Origin: Lederbergia wuyishanensis
GTDB taxonomy: Bacteria; Bacillota; Bacilli; Bacillales; Bacillaceae_C
Direction: 5' to 3'
Assembly: GCF_022900255.1 (NCBI RefSeq)
Contig: NZ_JALIRM010000001.1
Coordinates: 124,001 to 188,000 of the forward strand
DNA length: 64,000 nucleotides
Shown here: in pieces, positions 53,798-62,113 of the stretch
Layout of the letters: the number at the start of each line of letters is the position of its first letter
Numbering within the stretch: position 1 is the stretch's first letter
Position numbers and translations under genes: made by a program
Notes under the pieces: generated by a model
What the model saw: only the letters and a program-made list of their open reading frames with translations
What the model was told of the DNA's origin: nothing
Database searches by the model: none

Positions 53798-55727
53798 AAC
53801 ATTATCAGCGGAAAAACAGCAGGAAATTTTAGAGAAATATGATCCAGAATCGGCTACTAGAAAGTTGAAAGGGTCTATGAAGGTTGTAGTTTTTATTGGC
53901 TTGCTAGCTTTTTCTATTTTTCAACTTTACGCATCTATTTCTCAAACGGTACCAAGACAAATATTATTGTCAATTCACTTAGGTTTCGCTCTATCATTAA
54001 TTTTTATATTATTTCCAGCTAATAGGAAAACGAGAAAAAAAGATTCAGTGGCTTGGTATGATTATATATTGGCACTGCTTGCAATCGGGGTAGGAGCATA
54101 TTGGCCAATCATGTTGGACACGATTGTAAATAGGGTAGGCGTTTTGACGCCTTTAGATTTAACCGTTGGAACAATTGGAATTTTATTAACGTTAGAGGCG
54201 ACAAGAAGAGCTGTCGGTCTCCCAATAACGATTATTGCTACATTATTTATCGCCTATGCTTATTTTGGCCAATCCATGCCTGGATTCTTGGCACATCGTG
54301 GATTGAATTTTGAAGGGCTTGTAAACACATTATTTTTTACGTCACAAGGAATTTTAGGGACGCCATTATACGTATCTGCTACGTTTATTTTCCTATTTTT
54401 ACTATTTGGGGCCTTCCTTGTAAAAACAGGTGTTGGTCAATATTTTAACGATTTAGCATTAGCTATTGCTGGACGAAGAATTGGTGGTCCAGCAAAAGTA
54501 GCCATTTTTTCAAGTGCACTGCAAGGAACCATTAGCGGTAGTTCTGTTGCTAACGTAGTAACATCTGGCTCTTTCACGATTCCTATGATGAAAAGACTGG
54601 GATATCGTAAGGAATTTGCCGGTGCTGTTGAAGCAGCTGCATCGACTGGTGGACAGATCATGCCGCCAGTTATGGGAGCAGCGGCATTTTTAATGGTAGA
54701 ATTTATCGGTGGAATTAGTTATTGGGATATAGCAAAAGCAGCGGCTATTCCTGCAGTTCTTTATTTTACAGGTATTTGGATAATGACTCACTTCGAAGCA
54801 AAGAGGGTCGGACTTAAAGGTCTAACAAAAGAGCAAATGCCAAATCGTAAAGAGGTTTTATCGAAAATTTATTTGCTTATTCCGATTTTAATGGTTATTG
54901 TCCTTCTTATGAGTGGAGTAAGTGTCATGCGTGCAGCTCTATGGTCAATCATAGGTACTATTCTAGTTAGTGCGATTCGTAAAGACACACGAATTGGTTT
55001 CAAGAAAATCATTGAAGCGCTAGTCGATGGAGCACGAACAGCATTATCCGTTGCTGCTGCGACTGCGGCGGCTGGAATTATTGTAGGGGTCGTAACGAAA
55101 ACAGGTCTGGGCTTAAAATTAGCAAACGGACTCGTTGGACTTGCGAACGAACAATTGTTGTTAACATTATTTTTTACAATGATCACTTCCTTAGTTCTGG
55201 GAATGGGATCTCCAACAACAGCAAATTATGTTATTACTTCCACGATTGCAGCACCTGCTATTATTCTTTTAGGAGTACCGGCACTTTCAGCACATCTTTT
55301 CGTGTTCTATTTTGGTATTGTTGCCGACATCACTCCTCCGGTAGCTTTAGCTGCTTTTGCCGCAGCAGGAGTAGCAGGAGGAGAACCGATAAGAACAGGA
55401 GTGAATGCTTCGAAACTCGCCATTGCCGCGTTCGTCATACCGTATATGTTTGTCTTGTCGCCTGAATTATTAATGATTGACACGACTATATGGTACTTAA
55501 TTTGGGTTATATTTACGGCATTTACAGGTATGATCGGGATTGGTGCAGGGATTATCGGATTCTGGTATAGAAAATTGTATTGGTTTGAAAGAATCCTAGC
55601 AGTAATTGCAGGACTAATGCTTATGTACCCGGAAGGAATTTCGGATACAATTGGTCTGATTTTATTCGCAGCCTTACTAGCAAGCCAGATAATGACAAAA
55701 AATAAGGGAAAGTATAAATTGGCTTAA
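53778..55727 (+). CDS. TRAP transporter fused 4TM/12TM permease
   Basis: 649 residues. Four N-terminal helices (DctQ-like) are fused to the 12-helix DctM part: FGAFLVKTGVGQYFNDLALA, GTISGSSVANVVTSGSFTIP, AAASTGGQIMPPVMGAAAFL, GLGMGSPTTANYVITSTIAA and YFGIVADITPPVALAAFAAAG. Na+-driven uptake of the TAXI ligand is expected. TTG start at 53778 behind AGGAGTGA. A strong terminator follows. Confidence 0.95.
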   Translation: MLVNQHETLSAEKQQEILEKYDPESATRKLKGSMKVVVFIGLLAFSIFQLYASISQTVPRQILLSIHLGFALSLIFILFPANRKTRKKDSVAWYDYILALLAIGVGAYWPIMLDTIVNRVGVLTPLDLTVGTIGILLTLEATRRAVGLPITIIATLFIAYAYFGQSMPGFLAHRGLNFEGLVNTLFFTSQGILGTPLYVSATFIFLFLLFGAFLVKTGVGQYFNDLALAIAGRRIGGPAKVAIFSSALQGTISGSSVANVVTSGSFTIPMMKRLGYRKEFAGAVEAAASTGGQIMPPVMGAAAFLMVEFIGGISYWDIAKAAAIPAVLYFTGIWIMTHFEAKRVGLKGLTKEQMPNRKEVLSKIYLLIPILMVIVLLMSGVSVMRAALWSIIGTILVSAIRKDTRIGFKKIIEALVDGARTALSVAAATAAAGIIVGVVTKTGLGLKLANGLVGLANEQLLLTLFFTMITSLVLGMGSPTTANYVITSTIAAPAIILLGVPALSAHLFVFYFGIVADITPPVALAAFAAAGVAGGEPIRTGVNASKLAIAAFVIPYMFVLSPELLMIDTTIWYLIWVIFTAFTGMIGIGAGIIGFWYRKLYWFERILAVIAGLMLMYPEGISDTIGLILFAALLASQIMTKNKGKYKLA

Positions 55728-55759
55728 ATTTGAGTTCTTTTCCTTGTAGGAGATCTGTT

Positions 55760-55800
55760 CACGGTCACAATGTGCCTAACATTGTGGCCGTGTAGTATTT
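55760..55800 (+). terminator. Terminator after the TRAP permease
   Basis: CACGGTCACAATGT pairs with ACATTGTGGCCGTG (one mismatch) followed by AGTATTTTT. Confidence 0.85.
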
Positions 55801-55829
55801 TTAAAAAACGAGAAATCCGGAAAAAAGCG

Positions 55830-55858
55830 TTGACTGTTAGCCAAGTTCATTGTATATT
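55830..55858 (+). promoter_or_regulatory. SigA promoter of the tRNA gene
   Basis: TTGACT (55830-55835), 17 bp, TATATT (55853-55858), about 25 bp before the tRNA 5' end. Confidence 0.75.
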
Positions 55859-55883
55859 ATTAATTGTCCAGTTTAATACATAT

Positions 55884-55955
55884 GATCCGATAGTTCAGTG
55901 GGAGAATACATCCTTGACAGGGATGGGGTCGGGGGTTCGAATCCCTCTCGGATCA
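55884..55955 (+). tRNA. tRNA-Val (anticodon GAC), unusual, no encoded CCA
   Basis: A complete cloverleaf: acceptor GATCCGA/TCGGATC (7 pairs), D arm GTTC/GAAT with loop AGTGGGA, anticodon stem CATCC/GGATG with loop TTGACAG (anticodon GAC), variable GGGTC, T arm GGGGG/CCCTC with TTCGAAT, discriminator A. The 3' end is A-TCA, not ACCA, so CCA must be added after transcription. It stands alone between its own promoter and terminator. Confidence 0.85.
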
Positions 55956-55961
55956 TCAATG

Positions 55962-56010
55962 AAAAAAGCGTCAATCCTTTATATATAAAGGGGTTGGCGC
56001 TTTTTTCTTT
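55962..56010 (+). terminator. Terminator after tRNA-Val
   Basis: AAAAAAGCGTCAA pairs with TTGGCGCTTTTTT and an inner CCTTTAT/ATAAAGG; T-rich end. Confidence 0.9.
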
Positions 56011-56249
56011 TTTGAGAAATCCTTGTCATTTTTCCTAGAGTAATTATTTATAGTACTACAAATATACAAACCTGTTTTCGGCTGCTCTCATGTATTATTT
56101 TTATATACCATCTTATAAATTCATTAGGTTCAAAATTACTTATCAAATCTGGCAACAGTATTTCTCTTTAGTTGTATTAAGGAATTATAGTCATTTCATA
56201 TCCCATTAAAGAGGAAATATGAATCCTGTAAATGATGATGAGAAGGTAG

Positions 56250-56357
56250 TTAATTAAATAAATAAGAAAAAAGAACAGGAATCATTAATATAAGAATTAC
56301 ACCTACAATAGTCACGGATATAACTTTATTTAAATCCTTTTTTACTTCCTTATTCAA
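56250..56357 (-). CDS. Possible 35-aa single-helix membrane peptide
   Basis: TTG start preceded by AAGGGTGG at about 7 bp; product MNKEVKKDLNKVISVTIVGV then ILILMIPVLFSYLFN. A charged N-terminus followed by one transmembrane helix. Such peptides are frequent in bacilli but evidence is limited to the ribosome site and composition. Confidence 0.4.
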   Translation of the reverse strand: MNKEVKKDLNKVISVTIVGVILILMIPVLFSYLFN

Positions 56358-56369
56358 AAAGCACCACCC

Positions 56370-56950
56370 TTAACATGTGTCTTTATTTTCAAAATAAGTA
56401 AAATCTATTAGGAAGATATTATTACATTTTTAACAATATTCCCATTTGGAGTGATCGTTGAAAATATTATCGGACAATTTTTGAATAATACTTCTAGTTT
56501 GTATTTCCTTATACACTTTGGAAATTTTCAATTTCATTCCCATCATATTTTTAATGTCGACTGCTTAAAATTTGTACGGATTTTCTAGCAACAATGTAAA
56601 TAACAGAATGAATTTGCATAAATAATTATTTGAACCTTGATTTAAAGAGCTTAGTAGAAGCAAGTTATCCAGAGTGAAATAATTAAAAATTAAGTGTACA
56701 CAGTACATCTTTCGTAACAGATGCAGGTGAAAATGTTGTGATAGAGTTTTTCTTTGCATATATGAATCAGGTGATACATTTTCTAAGAATGCTGATAAGG
56801 TAGAAGAGGTATTATAGTACACTACTGAAAAAATATTAATCCACCCAAATTCCCCTATTATTTATACGGAAGTATAAAAAAAATTCGCTACAATTGTTTA
56901 TTCATTCGTTATAATAACTCTAAAACAATACACATAATAATGGAGTAGAT
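56370..56950. other. Non-coding, probably decayed region
   Basis: About 580 bp without a convincing gene. Short protein-like pieces in different + strand frames, for example FKELSRS-like Leu/Lys runs near 56640 and SGDTFSKNADKVEEVL near 56768-56815, suggest an inactivated gene. AT-rich; no terminator or repeat recognised. Confidence 0.35.
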
Positions 56951-56954
56951 AATA

Positions 56955-57494
56955 TTGAAGAAAATCTATGTTATTAGGCATTGTGAGGCGCAAGGACAGC
57001 CACCGGAAGCACAACTTACAGATAGAGGTCTTGAGCAAGCGTTAGATTTATCTGAGTTTTTTTCCAATATTCAAATCGATCGTATTATTTCAAGTCCATA
57101 TAAACGTGCCGTTGAATCTATAAGACCACTTTCAAAGAGATTAAATATTGAGGTGGAAATTGATGAAAAATTAACAGATCGTATACTGAGTACCAAAAAT
57201 CTTTCTGATTGGTATGAAAAATTAAGAACAACCTTTGATGATATTGAACAGAAATTTGAAGGCGGAGAGTCTAGCAAAGATGCAATGAAACGAATAGTTC
57301 AAGTTGTAGAAGATGTTTTTAGCAGTAAAAATAAAAATACAATCATTGTTACTCATGGAAATTTAATGTCGTTACTATTAAAACATTTTAACAATGAGTT
57401 TGGGTTCGATAACTGGAAAAATTTAAGTAATCCTGACGTGTTTCTCCTAAAAAGTGAAAATAATAATGTAACTTTTGAACGATTATGGAAATAA
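56955..57494 (+). CDS. Histidine phosphatase family protein
   Basis: 179 residues. IYVIRHCEAQGQPPEAQLTD has the RHG-type catalytic His-9 region, ISSPYKRAVESIRPLS the second Arg, GGESSKDAMKR the Glu region, and IIVTHGNLMSLLL the second catalytic His. Similar to phosphoglycerate-mutase-like phosphatases and broad-specificity YhfR/PhoE types. Substrate unknown. TTG start at 56955 behind ATGGAGTAG. Confidence 0.88.
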   Translation: MKKIYVIRHCEAQGQPPEAQLTDRGLEQALDLSEFFSNIQIDRIISSPYKRAVESIRPLSKRLNIEVEIDEKLTDRILSTKNLSDWYEKLRTTFDDIEQKFEGGESSKDAMKRIVQVVEDVFSSKNKNTIIVTHGNLMSLLLKHFNNEFGFDNWKNLSNPDVFLLKSENNNVTFERLWK

Positions 57495-57570
57495 AAAAGA
57501 TATATATAGTTAGTTTGTGAAGTCTGTAAAAAACTAAACCCTGTTATTAGAATCTCTCTTTTCGGCTTAT

Positions 57571-57605
57571 AAAAAGGTACTTTCCGTTTTGGGAAGTGCC
57601 TTTTT
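57571..57605 (+). terminator. Terminator after the histidine phosphatase gene
   Basis: AAAAAGGTACTTTCC pairs with GGGAAGTGCCTTTTT (G-T pairs), 5-nt loop. Confidence 0.88.
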
Positions 57606-57652
57606 CATTTATTAAATACGATAGCAAAGTTTTTCTTTACAGGAAAAAATCT

Positions 57653-57706
57653 ATATGTAAATATTTATATATAAATATTTACATATTAGAAACAATAAGC
57701 TACACT
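57653..57706 (+). promoter_or_regulatory. Promoter with 34-bp palindromic PadR-type operator
   Basis: 57653-57686 is a perfect 34-bp palindrome with ATGTAAATATTT at one end and AAATATTTACAT at the other. The -35 TTTACA (57678-57683) lies in its right arm, 17 bp before the -10 TACACT (57701-57706). ATGT-(n)-ACAT dyads are the usual PadR-family operator type, and a PadR gene is the second gene of this operon, so autorepression is likely. Confidence 0.7.
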
Positions 57707-57737
57707 TTTGGTAACAAATTTAAGTTAAGAGGGATTG

Positions 57738-58967
57738 GTGAAATTGTTACTTAAAGAAAATAGCGCATTTAGAAATTTATTCATTGGAAGGATTTTATGT
57801 ATCTTTGCTGATTCGGTTTTATTTTTTTCTTTATTGAAATGGTTGGAGGTCCAATCAACATCCGGTAATGACTTTACACTGTTTTATATTGCTTTTTATC
57901 TTCCTGTATTTCTTTTTGCCCTGCCTATTGGTGCTTGGATCAATAATAAAACATTACAAAAAGTAATGATGTATTCAAATCTTGTGCAAGTTTTCATGAT
58001 TAGCCTTTTTTTATTATTTATTCCCTACATGCTATATCAATGGGCTTATCTTTTGTTAATTTTTATAAGTATTTTAGGACTGTTTTTCGTACCCGCTAAC
58101 CAATCGCTTTTACCACATATTGTTGGAAATGATGATCGTCCAAAGGCCAATAGTTTATTACAATTAGGATATACAGCTGTAAAAATAATTGGACAAGTAT
58201 TTACTGCAACTATGATTAAAGTGTCTTTTACACCAGCAACATTAATAACCATCTCTATTGTTTTATTAATTGTTTCAATATTTTTTATTAATAACATAAA
58301 ACCTTTCGTAAAGAGGGATCAAACTATAAAACATAGTCAATGGAAATTAATAATAGAAGGAGTTAGTTATATCACAAAACACCCAAAATTAAAGGCTTTA
58401 TTTCTATTCTTAGCATTGGCTATGTTATTTGCGACATCGGTTGATTTAATCTTAATTTCTTATTTGAGTGATATACTGCATGTAGGGGTCGAAAATTTAA
58501 GTTTTATAGGAACTGCATCGGTTTGTGGGATAGCCATTGGGGCGACAATCGTTCCTAAATACTATAAAAAAATAGAGAAAAAGTGGTTCATGATACCACC
58601 ATTATTTGCATTGAGCATTAGTATAGGAAGCCTTTTTTTCATCACAAATTGGGTTCTCATTTTACCGTTTTTCCTTATTCAAGGAATTGCGTTAGGTTGC
58701 TTTAATGTAACGTTTGTCACCTATTTGCAAGATGTTGTTTCGAGCGAAAATTATACAAGAACGTTTAGCTTGTACAACATGATATTTAGTTCAATGGCTT
58801 TGTCAGGAATAATGATGACGGGATTATTTATAAATAAAATAGGTGTACTTAATACTATCCTTGTTATTTCTTTTATTTTATTTGTAATCGGAATAGTAGG
58901 AATCTATTTTACTCCTAAATTAGGGCATGGGCAGTTAAAAGAGGACAATCTTAATGAAGCATTGTGA
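57738..58967 (+). CDS. MFS transporter, probable drug efflux pump
   Basis: About 409 residues, twelve membrane helices. FRNLFIGRILCIFADSVLFF at the N-terminus and VPANQSLLPHIVGNDDRPKANSLLQLGY, here read as two halves around residue 120, mark the MFS_3/MefA-type efflux group. The substrate is unknown. GTG 57738 taken after GAGGGATTG; TTG 57735 or TTG 57744 are alternatives. Upstream operator and downstream padR indicate inducible expression. Confidence 0.88.
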   Translation: MKLLLKENSAFRNLFIGRILCIFADSVLFFSLLKWLEVQSTSGNDFTLFYIAFYLPVFLFALPIGAWINNKTLQKVMMYSNLVQVFMISLFLLFIPYMLYQWAYLLLIFISILGLFFVPANQSLLPHIVGNDDRPKANSLLQLGYTAVKIIGQVFTATMIKVSFTPATLITISIVLLIVSIFFINNIKPFVKRDQTIKHSQWKLIIEGVSYITKHPKLKALFLFLALAMLFATSVDLILISYLSDILHVGVENLSFIGTASVCGIAIGATIVPKYYKKIEKKWFMIPPLFALSISIGSLFFITNWVLILPFFLIQGIALGCFNVTFVTYLQDVVSSENYTRTFSLYNMIFSSMALSGIMMTGLFINKIGVLNTILVISFILFVIGIVGIYFTPKLGHGQLKEDNLNEAL

Positions 58968-58997
58968 GATTAGAAAGAAATTGAAAGGATGAAGGTA

Positions 58998-59663
58998 ATG
59001 TCTTTGCGATTTGGAATACTTGGATTGTTAAGTGAATGGGAGGCCAGTGGATATGATATAAAAAAAGAATTCGATGATCTCATGAGTATATTCTGGCATT
59101 CTCATTTATCGCAAATATACCCGGAATTAAATAAACTTGAAAAAGAAAATTTAATTAGAAGTAAATTAATTCCTCAAGAAGGAAAACCAGATAAAATAAT
59201 ATATACAATTACAGAAAGTGGTAAAAAAGAGTTGATAAAATGGTTACTTGCTCCAACTGAAACTCCGAAACTTAAAGATGTTTTCCTGATGCAAACATTC
59301 TTTATGGATAATATTTCTGTTGAAGAGGTCCTTTTTAAACTCAATGCGTATAAAAAAGAGCGTACTCAAAGGGTAGTGAAGATGAAGCAAATTATGAGTG
59401 AAAGACTGAAAAGTATAAAAGAAAGAGATGTAATGAAAGCAAGGATTTTAATGAGTTCAGTAGTATTAAAACGTGGATATGAACAAGAATTACAATATAT
59501 TAAATGGTGTGAGGATACTATCCAATTGGTTGAGTCATGTAAGTTTCTTTGGGAAAAGTCAGAAGGGAACAGAGCTCCAATCGTACCTTTTTCAGCGGTT
59601 GAAGAATTGTTTATGAATTACTTTTCGGATATTTTAGAGGAAGAAGAAAAGGAGATAAATTAA
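58998..59663 (+). CDS. PadR family transcriptional regulator
   Basis: 221 residues. Winged-helix domain MSLRFGILGLLSEWEASGYD, FWHSHLSQIYPELNKLEKEN, IIYTITESGKKELIKWL, then a long C-terminal dimerisation domain (Vir-like, ~95-200). PadR proteins sense ligands and repress neighbouring efflux genes. ATG 58998 chosen (AAAGGA 8 bp upstream and family start MSLR); ATG 58989 also in frame. Probably represses the MFS gene 30 bp upstream through the palindrome at 57653-57686. Confidence 0.92.
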   Translation: MSLRFGILGLLSEWEASGYDIKKEFDDLMSIFWHSHLSQIYPELNKLEKENLIRSKLIPQEGKPDKIIYTITESGKKELIKWLLAPTETPKLKDVFLMQTFFMDNISVEEVLFKLNAYKKERTQRVVKMKQIMSERLKSIKERDVMKARILMSSVVLKRGYEQELQYIKWCEDTIQLVESCKFLWEKSEGNRAPIVPFSAVEELFMNYFSDILEEEEKEIN

Positions 59664-59669
59664 TTTGGC

Positions 59670-59720
59670 ATTACATTGTGATAAAGGTGGGAGTGAGGGT
59701 TCGAATTCCTGATACATAAT
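59670..59720 (+). pseudogene. tRNA-like 3' remnant
   Basis: GAGGGTTCGAATTCCT (59695-59710) is a T-arm with GTTCGAAT and partial stem pairing, preceded by GGTGGGAGT like a variable region. No acceptor, D or anticodon arm can be built, so at most the 3' half of a tRNA gene survives. Confidence 0.4.
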
Positions 59721-59724
59721 TATT

Positions 59725-59756
59725 AAAAAGGTGCATTTTATAGAATGTACCTTTTT
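59725..59756 (+). terminator. Terminator after padR
   Basis: AAAAAGGTGCATT pairs with AATGTACCTTTTT (one G-T), 6-nt loop. Confidence 0.88.
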
Positions 59757-60033
59757 AATATTGTGAAGGATAATTACCTATATACATGTAATAAAAATGT
59801 ATTCACATACAACATTAAGAAAGTTAAATATGAAGAAATAGGGGGAGAATATATAGTGTCAAATACATGAATACTTTTGATTGTTATCTAAAAAAAAGTG
59901 AGAATACACTTCTTGGTAACACGATTATAAAGATGCTGTGAATCGAATATTGCAAATCAACTAGAAGATGTATTAAAAAGTAATAGTGGCGGAAATTTTT
60001 ATCAACTATCAATTCTTCTTAGGGGGCATAAAG
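59757..60033. other. Upstream region of the Ktr gene, possible gene remnant
   Basis: No intact gene. Pieces such as KDAVNRILQIN (59930 region) and NQLEDVLKSNSGGNFYQL (59956-60010) lie in different + strand frames and look like a short gene broken by frameshift. GGGGGAGAATATATAGTG at 59840 may be its old ribosome site. I saw no c-di-AMP riboswitch. Confidence 0.3.
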
Positions 60034-61404
60034 ATGCTAGTAAGTTTGAAACGTGCTAAAGAACTTTACCAAGCTTTTAAATGGAAAAGGATTAACCCTG
60101 CACAAACATTAGCTTTAGGATTCTTAGTACTTATCTTAATTGGTACGTTTCTTCTAATGCTCCCATTTGCAACAAAAGATCGTCACCATCTTGAATTTAT
60201 TGATGCTTTATTTGAGGCCACATCAGCGATTTGTGTGACGGGCTTGATAGTAGTTGATACTGAAACTACTTTTACTTTATTTGGGCAAATCGTATTAATG
60301 AGTTTAATTCAAATCGGTGGTCTTGGATTTATGAGTTTTGGGATTCTTATCGCGTTGTTTCTTGGGAAAAATATAGGGTTAAAACGAAGGCTTTTAATTC
60401 AAGAATCGTGGAATCTCCTTTCAATCGGAGGAATTATTAAAGTCGTAAAATTTGTTTTTCGTTTCACTATTATTATTGAAGGAATAGGAGCCATTATACT
60501 CGCAATTCGCTGGGCGGATGAATATGGATTTCCTAGGTCGATTTACTACGGAGTATTTCATTCAATTTCCGCTTTTAATAATGCTGGGTTTGACCTGATG
60601 GGACATTTTCAAAGCGTCACTAAATATGCTGGAGATTTCACTATTATATTGACGCTTAGTTCGTTGTTGATAATTGGAGGAATAGGCTATACGGTTTTTT
60701 TGGATGTCGTGAAGAAGAAATCAATTAAAAAACTCTCATTACATTCAAAAATTGTTCTTTTAACAACACTCATTCTTAACGTTCTGGGTACTTTGTTTAT
60801 ATTTGCTTTGGAATATTATAACTCCGGGACAATAGGTGATTTTTCTTTAAAAGATAAAATTCTATCTTCTTATTTTCAAGCAGTAGTTCCAAGGACAGCT
60901 GGTTTTAATGCAGTGAACATGTCTGAACTAACATTAAGCTCTCAATTCATTACGATTATCCTTATGTTCATTGGTGGCGGCTCAGGTGGAACAGCAGGCG
61001 GTATAAAAGTAACTACATTTGCGCTTATCCTTCTTGCTGTTTGGAACCATATTAGGGGACATTCAGAAGTGAATATTATGGAACGACGTATTCCTAAAGA
61101 ATTAATATACAGAGCATTTACGATTACAATCTATTCTGTATTAATTGTTCTGTTGATATTGTTTATATTAACCTTAACGGAAAAGGCACCAATGAATGTC
61201 TTGCTGTTTGAAGTTGTTTCCGCTTTTGGGACTGTAGGAATTTCGTTAGGATTGACACCAGAATTAAGTGATGTTGGTAAAGTGGTTATATCGATATTAA
61301 TGTTTATGGGTAGAGTTGGGCCTCTTACAATAGCTTTTGCTCTAGCTAAAGCTAATAATACGCAACCTTATAAATATCCTGAAGAAAGAATTATGCTAGG
61401 ATAA
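60034..61404 (+). CDS. Ktr/Trk-type potassium transporter membrane subunit (KtrB/KtrD)
   Basis: 456 residues with four pore-loop repeats and their selectivity glycines: EATSAICVTGLIVVDT, SAFNNAGFDLMG, VPRTAGFNAVN and AFGTVGISLGL. GGGSGGTAGGIKVTTFALI is the hinge in the third repeat typical of Ktr. It forms a K+ channel with a KtrA/KtrC RCK subunit, which is not encoded nearby. ATG 60034 has TTAGGGGG 8 bp upstream; the frame extends to 59986. Confidence 0.93.
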   Translation: MLVSLKRAKELYQAFKWKRINPAQTLALGFLVLILIGTFLLMLPFATKDRHHLEFIDALFEATSAICVTGLIVVDTETTFTLFGQIVLMSLIQIGGLGFMSFGILIALFLGKNIGLKRRLLIQESWNLLSIGGIIKVVKFVFRFTIIIEGIGAIILAIRWADEYGFPRSIYYGVFHSISAFNNAGFDLMGHFQSVTKYAGDFTIILTLSSLLIIGGIGYTVFLDVVKKKSIKKLSLHSKIVLLTTLILNVLGTLFIFALEYYNSGTIGDFSLKDKILSSYFQAVVPRTAGFNAVNMSELTLSSQFITIILMFIGGGSGGTAGGIKVTTFALILLAVWNHIRGHSEVNIMERRIPKELIYRAFTITIYSVLIVLLILFILTLTEKAPMNVLLFEVVSAFGTVGISLGLTPELSDVGKVVISILMFMGRVGPLTIAFALAKANNTQPYKYPEERIMLG

Positions 61405-61511
61405 ATGATTGTGAAAAATGGTTTTTAATAAATTCTATAGGGAAACAATGGAGTAATAATGAAAATGAAATATTATCCACTTTTTCTTCTCATTCTTCAT
61501 TATTAAAGAAT

Positions 61512-61536
61512 AAGGCAGCATGAAAAGTGCTGCCTT
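61512..61536. terminator. Hairpin between ktr and the GF-rich gene
   Basis: AAGGCAGCA/TGCTGCCTT, 7-nt loop, between convergent genes; T-runs weak. Confidence 0.6.
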
Positions 61537-61542
61537 GAATTA

Positions 61543-61785
61543 TTACAAAAAAAAGAACTCAAAGAAACCAAAACCAACAAAAGGTACAAAGATTGGAGGC
61601 CTGAAAAATGGGCCACCGAAAAATCCAAATCCATATCCACCATAGGAATTTGAATCGAGCTCGGATATTTCTAGGCCGTCATCTCTAACTTTAACAACTT
61701 TCCCTATTCTCCAATCTCCGTTTTCAGATCGAAAGCGTATCATTTGACCTTCAAAATGATGGCGCTTTTTATGATGGTTTTCCAT
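61543..61785 (-). CDS. Small protein with Gly/Phe-rich tail (80 aa)
   Basis: N-terminal half is a small beta-type segment, EGQMIRFRSENGDWRIGKVV then KVRDDGLEISEL; the C-terminal half is a low-complexity run rich in Gly, Phe and Pro (GGYGFGFFGGPFFRPPIF ... FGFFEFFFL). Strong GAGGAGGG site. The tail composition resembles spore or surface proteins that self-associate. CATACCCTA, a SigK-like -10, lies upstream near 61819-61827 but without a matching -35. Family not recognised. Confidence 0.65.
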   Translation of the reverse strand: MENHHKKRHHFEGQMIRFRSENGDWRIGKVVKVRDDGLEISELDSNSYGGYGFGFFGGPFFRPPIFVPFVGFGFFEFFFL

Positions 61786-62113
61786 TATGGAAACCCTCCT
61801 CTCTTAAGAGACCTACTATAGGGTATGAAAGGTATGAATAGCTTGAAAGGGCAAGTAACTAATTCTTGTCCTATTTTAAATGTAATTCAATCGTATTTTT
61901 TTAAGTGCTTTATTTTGATAAGGAAAAGATACATCAACTCAATATTGTCACGATAATAATTTTAGGAATTTAATGAAATGCAGATTAGCATCTTTTTATA
62001 AAAGATAATTTTTGCTAACCCAGTTCATACATTTTAGTCGAACATCAATAAATGATAAAATGAGTATTGCAATCTTACAACAGTGTTTTAAGCATGAGGA
62101 AAGAGGGGAACTA
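61786..62113. other. Intergenic region before the nucleobase transporter
   Basis: No gene or purine riboswitch recognised. The frame of the following gene is open back to 62012 but without a ribosome site. Confidence 0.4.

Noticed and set aside
56565-56822. 85-codon minus strand frame in the 56-57 kb gap
   Set aside because: No Shine-Dalgarno site, no recognisable motif, AT-rich composition; the + strand pieces there look more protein-like.
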